From the NCBI RefSeq assembly GCF_000349945.1, contig NC_020548.1, forward strand, positions 372,001 to 436,000: a stretch of 64,000 bases of DNA. The letters run 5' to 3'. Every line of letters starts with the position of its first letter. The stretch's first letter is position 1. The translations under genes and the position numbers were made by a program. A model generated the notes under the pieces. The model did not search any database, was not told the origin of the DNA, and worked only from the letters and a program-made list of their open reading frames with translations. Shown in pieces: positions 63,477 through 64,000 of the stretch. Source of the DNA: Azoarcus sp. KH32C. GTDB taxonomy: Bacteria > Pseudomonadota > Gammaproteobacteria > Burkholderiales > Rhodocyclaceae.

Positions 63477-64000
63477 TCACGATAGCAGCCGAACCAGTGC
63501 GTCCGGGTGGATCGGCAGTTCCAGCAAGCCCGCCAAGCCCATCAGGACGCCAGAGCCGATCGGCACCAGGCCCACCCAGTAAAGCGCCCAAAATCCGGTG
63601 AGGGCCGTGACGGCAAGAAGCGCGATGGCAATGGCGAGCAGCGCATCGGAGAGGTCGAACTGGTCGTCGCGGTAGTTCAGATTGTCGTAGGTATGCTGGT
63701 CGTGCTCCGCCTGGACCTTGAGCTCGTCGCGTCCGCGCACTTCACGGTCGTGGAGTTCGCGGTAGTCGGCGATGGCTTTGTCGTATTTGGCGACCGCAGC
63801 CGGCACCGCGGCGTCTTTCGCGAGCTCCAACTGAACGGCCGTCGCCGCGGCCATGTCAGCGCGTATATTCTTCGCTTGAAAGTAGCTCCAGTGGTCGATC
63901 TTGTCGGCCTGCGCCTGTTGCATCGCCTGGACGATGTTGTCGTCCTTGACCTTGCAGATTCCCATGAAGGTGGCAATGATCGCCACCGTCACGGCAACGA
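63477..64000 (-). CDS. DUF4337 protein, partial at window end
   Basis: The frame continues past the window edge: VAVTVAIIATFMGICKVKDD begins the visible part, followed by a helical charged region (DNIVQAMQQAQADKIDHWSY, KYDKAIADYRELHDREVRG) and two C-terminal helices (LLAIAIALLAVTALTGFW, GSGVLMGLAGLLELP). This is the DUF4337 layout of two membrane parts around a helical loop. Role unknown. Confidence 0.8.
   Translation of the reverse strand, partial: VAVTVAIIATFMGICKVKDDNIVQAMQQAQADKIDHWSYFQAKNIRADMAAATAVQLELAKDAAVPAAVAKYDKAIADYRELHDREVRGRDELKVQAEHDQHTYDNLNYRDDQFDLSDALLAIAIALLAVTALTGFWALYWVGLVPIGSGVLMGLAGLLELPIHPDALVRLLS

Noticed and set aside
1..64000. tRNA, rRNA, CRISPR array, phage or plasmid genes
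   Set aside because: Read for on both strands; no cloverleaf with conserved TTCGA arm, no regularly spaced repeats and no integrase or replication genes were found.

Overview
The window is GC-rich (by eye mostly 63-68%), densely coded DNA. Its gene content points to a betaproteobacterium of the Rhodocyclales, most likely the Azoarcus/Aromatoleum/Thauera group: CoA-thioester catabolism of (ali)cyclic or hydrophobic acids, EtfAB, a BadH/BadI-like pair, cbb3-type oxidase genes and a complete Wsp system. The genus is an inference from gene content. No rRNA, tRNA, CRISPR array or intact insertion sequence was found.

Region 1 (1-29 kb) is a large catabolic island. It opens on the minus strand with an envelope module: an RND/MMPL exporter start, a YCF48-like beta-propeller, a DUF1329 protein and a DUF1302 protein. 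This set is typical of degraders of hydrophobic substrates. An acyl-CoA synthetase follows, then a junction holding two gene fossils (acyl-CoA dehydrogenase and thiolase), where base composition changes. Next come a transglutaminase-fold protein and a tightly coupled minus-strand operon: a 26-codon leader ORF, a KAS/HMG-CoA-synthase-like protein fused to a DUF35 zinc-ribbon/OB domain, an SCP2-type thiolase, and a CoA-transferase-fold protein lacking the usual catalytic Glu. A divergent plus-strand unit carries a MarR regulator, a phosphatase, a second thiolase, EtfB, EtfA and an HSD17B4-like SDR. A third unit (minus) encodes an acyl-CoA dehydrogenase, BadH-like and BadI-like proteins (dehydrogenation then hydrolytic opening of a 2-ketocyclohexane-carboxyl-CoA-type ring), a FadJ-like protein with a decayed dehydrogenase half, and a split MaoC hydratase. 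A fourth unit (minus) has a MaoC hydratase, a CitE-like lyase, an acyl-CoA dehydrogenase and acetoacetyl-CoA synthetase. Together they could activate a cyclic acid, oxidise it to a beta-keto ring thioester, open the ring and shorten the product to acetyl-CoA units, with electrons leaving through ETF. The substrate is not identifiable from sequence. A recurring ATACGAT-type element, perfect as an 18-bp palindrome at 4698-4715, lies before several of these units and suggests one regulon.

Region 2 (29-33 kb) is a boundary: remnants of an unrecognised gene and of a LysR regulator, a MarR-controlled DHA2-type exporter, and a secreted double beta/gamma-crystallin protein.

Region 3 (33-49 kb) is core-like: a zinc-ribbon gene with leader ORF, an Mla-type lipid ABC system (MlaE, MlaF, MlaD, lipoprotein), a CitE-like lyase, ferredoxin FdxA, a Crp/Fnr regulator, MsrA/MsrB, a cbb3-like oxidase cluster whose subunit I starts with a CcoS-like segment, a phosphoesterase, a flavin-reductase-like protein and an MFS transporter.

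Region 4 (49-64 kb) holds a complete wspABCDEFR chemosensory/c-di-GMP cluster, ChaC, a DUF898-M48 protease pair, a membrane diguanylate cyclase, a NifU-domain protein and a partial DUF4337 gene.
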